A stretch of DNA of 64,000 nt, taken from assembly GCF_964340835.1 (NCBI RefSeq), contig NZ_OZ204251.1. One strand, given 5' to 3'. Shown in pieces: positions 63,660 to 64,000 of this stretch. The notes beneath the pieces are model-generated. The model did no database searches, was not told the DNA's origin, and saw only the letters and a list, made by a program, of their open reading frames with translations. Position numbers and translations under genes: made by a program. The DNA comes from Bombilactobacillus bombi. Its GTDB lineage: Bacteria > Bacillota > Bacilli > Lactobacillales > Lactobacillaceae. Every line of letters starts with the position of its first letter. Within the stretch, counting starts at the first letter, position 1.

Positions 63660-64000
63660 CTTTAGCAAAGCAAATAATTTTTTTGATAATTTAATGATTT
63701 TTAAGTTATCCACTTGTTGAAAAAGGGTGGATAACTTTTTTAATTTTATTCTTTCTTACTTTTTCCACAGTCAAAATCCCAATTTTTACACAAGTCACAG
63801 TGTTGTTCACAGTTTTTCCACAATGGTGAATAACTTTATTTTTTTATTAATTTCTTAGGTTTTTATCGCATTAATTTTTTGTGGATATTTCTTTAAAAAC
63901 AAAATTTTCCACAGTTTTATTTTTAATATTGCTGATAATTCAGTTAATTTTAAGGAAAAGTGAATAAAAGTTATTCAGCTGTGGAAAACTTCTTTAAATA
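63660..64000. promoter_or_regulatory. replication origin region (oriC, part) with DnaA-box cluster
   Basis: About 420 bp of AT-rich DNA after rpmH without a gene. DnaA-box-like 9-mers are dense: TTATCCACT (63706), GGTGGATAA (63726), TTTTCCACA (63761, 63814, 63905), GGTGAATAA (63825), TGTGGATAT (63880), AGTGAATAA (63959) and TGTGGAAAA (63980). Most are one or two bases from TTATCCACA. dnaA is expected just beyond the right edge on the plus strand. Confidence 0.85.

Noticed and set aside
1..64000. tRNA, rRNA, prophage or intact insertion sequences
   Set aside because: None was recognised by eye on either strand; a tRNA scan and IS search would be needed to exclude short or divergent ones.

Overview
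The window looks like the chromosomal replication-origin region of a low-GC member of the Lactobacillaceae. The right end carries a dense cluster of DnaA-box-like sequences (about 63.7-64.0 kb, immediately before where dnaA would be expected). It is followed leftward on the minus strand by the classic rpmH-rnpA-yidC-jag series and mnmE-mnmG. Near the left end lie rsmG-noc-soj(parA)-spo0J(parB)-DUF951-ychF. The metabolism is fermentative and sugar-based (alpha-galactoside uptake, Leloir galactose genes, phosphotrehalase, mannose-family PTS, acetate kinase). It is supplemented by a heme/quinone-dependent respiratory set (ndh, cydABCD, a polyprenyl diphosphate synthase and menA). A bee- or insect-associated lactobacillus is possible, but this is a guess from overall gene content, not shown by the sequence.

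Layout. 0-3.5 kb: alpha-galactosidase (partial), LacS-type sugar symporter and a LacI regulator with a clear promoter/operator region. 3.6-8.9 kb: conserved origin-proximal block. 9-13.4 kb: SpoIIM-like membrane protein, Na+/H+ antiporter, a ClC channel gene broken by several lesions, and a GNAT acetyltransferase. 13.5-17.6 kb: asnA with a T-box leader, pcp, pepC, and gatD without its usual partner murT. 17.7-26.6 kb: GH31 alpha-glucosidase-like enzyme, a decayed nagA, ribokinase, galKT, a DHA2 efflux pump and an ECF substrate-binding subunit. 26.7-28.5 kb: lysine riboswitch and lysine permease. 28.5-34.5 kb: treA-treR, divergent from a mannose-family PTS (EIIA, B, C, D) followed by an inositol-monophosphatase-family enzyme. 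34.6-42.8 kb: Bax-inhibitor-1 protein, MFS + pyridoxal/HMP kinase + a frameshifted dehydrogenase, a fused ABC exporter, proC, and a membrane protein with a long Asn/Pro/Gln-rich tail. 43-54.9 kb: respiration genes, a LacI regulator and ackA. 54.9-55.7 kb: mostly decayed DNA with one small hydrophobic ORF. 55.7-63.6 kb: nagB and the origin-proximal housekeeping genes, plus glpT.

The most interesting regulatory structures are these. (i) The divergent treR and mannose-PTS promoters each have a matching 13-bp element in the same place of a 17-bp promoter spacer, suggesting TreR controls both. (ii) The mnmE-mnmG operon has a perfect -35/17/-10 promoter followed at once by an intrinsic-terminator hairpin and then the Shine-Dalgarno, i.e. 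an apparent attenuator. (iii) Two copies of a 14-bp Noc-box-like palindrome lie at 20.6 and 56.45 kb, in a window that also encodes Noc. (iv) Three copies of an 11-bp operator surround the sugar-transporter promoter. (v) A possible ~100-nt RNA with an anti-Shine-Dalgarno motif lies before cydA. No tRNA, rRNA, CRISPR array, prophage or intact insertion sequence was seen.
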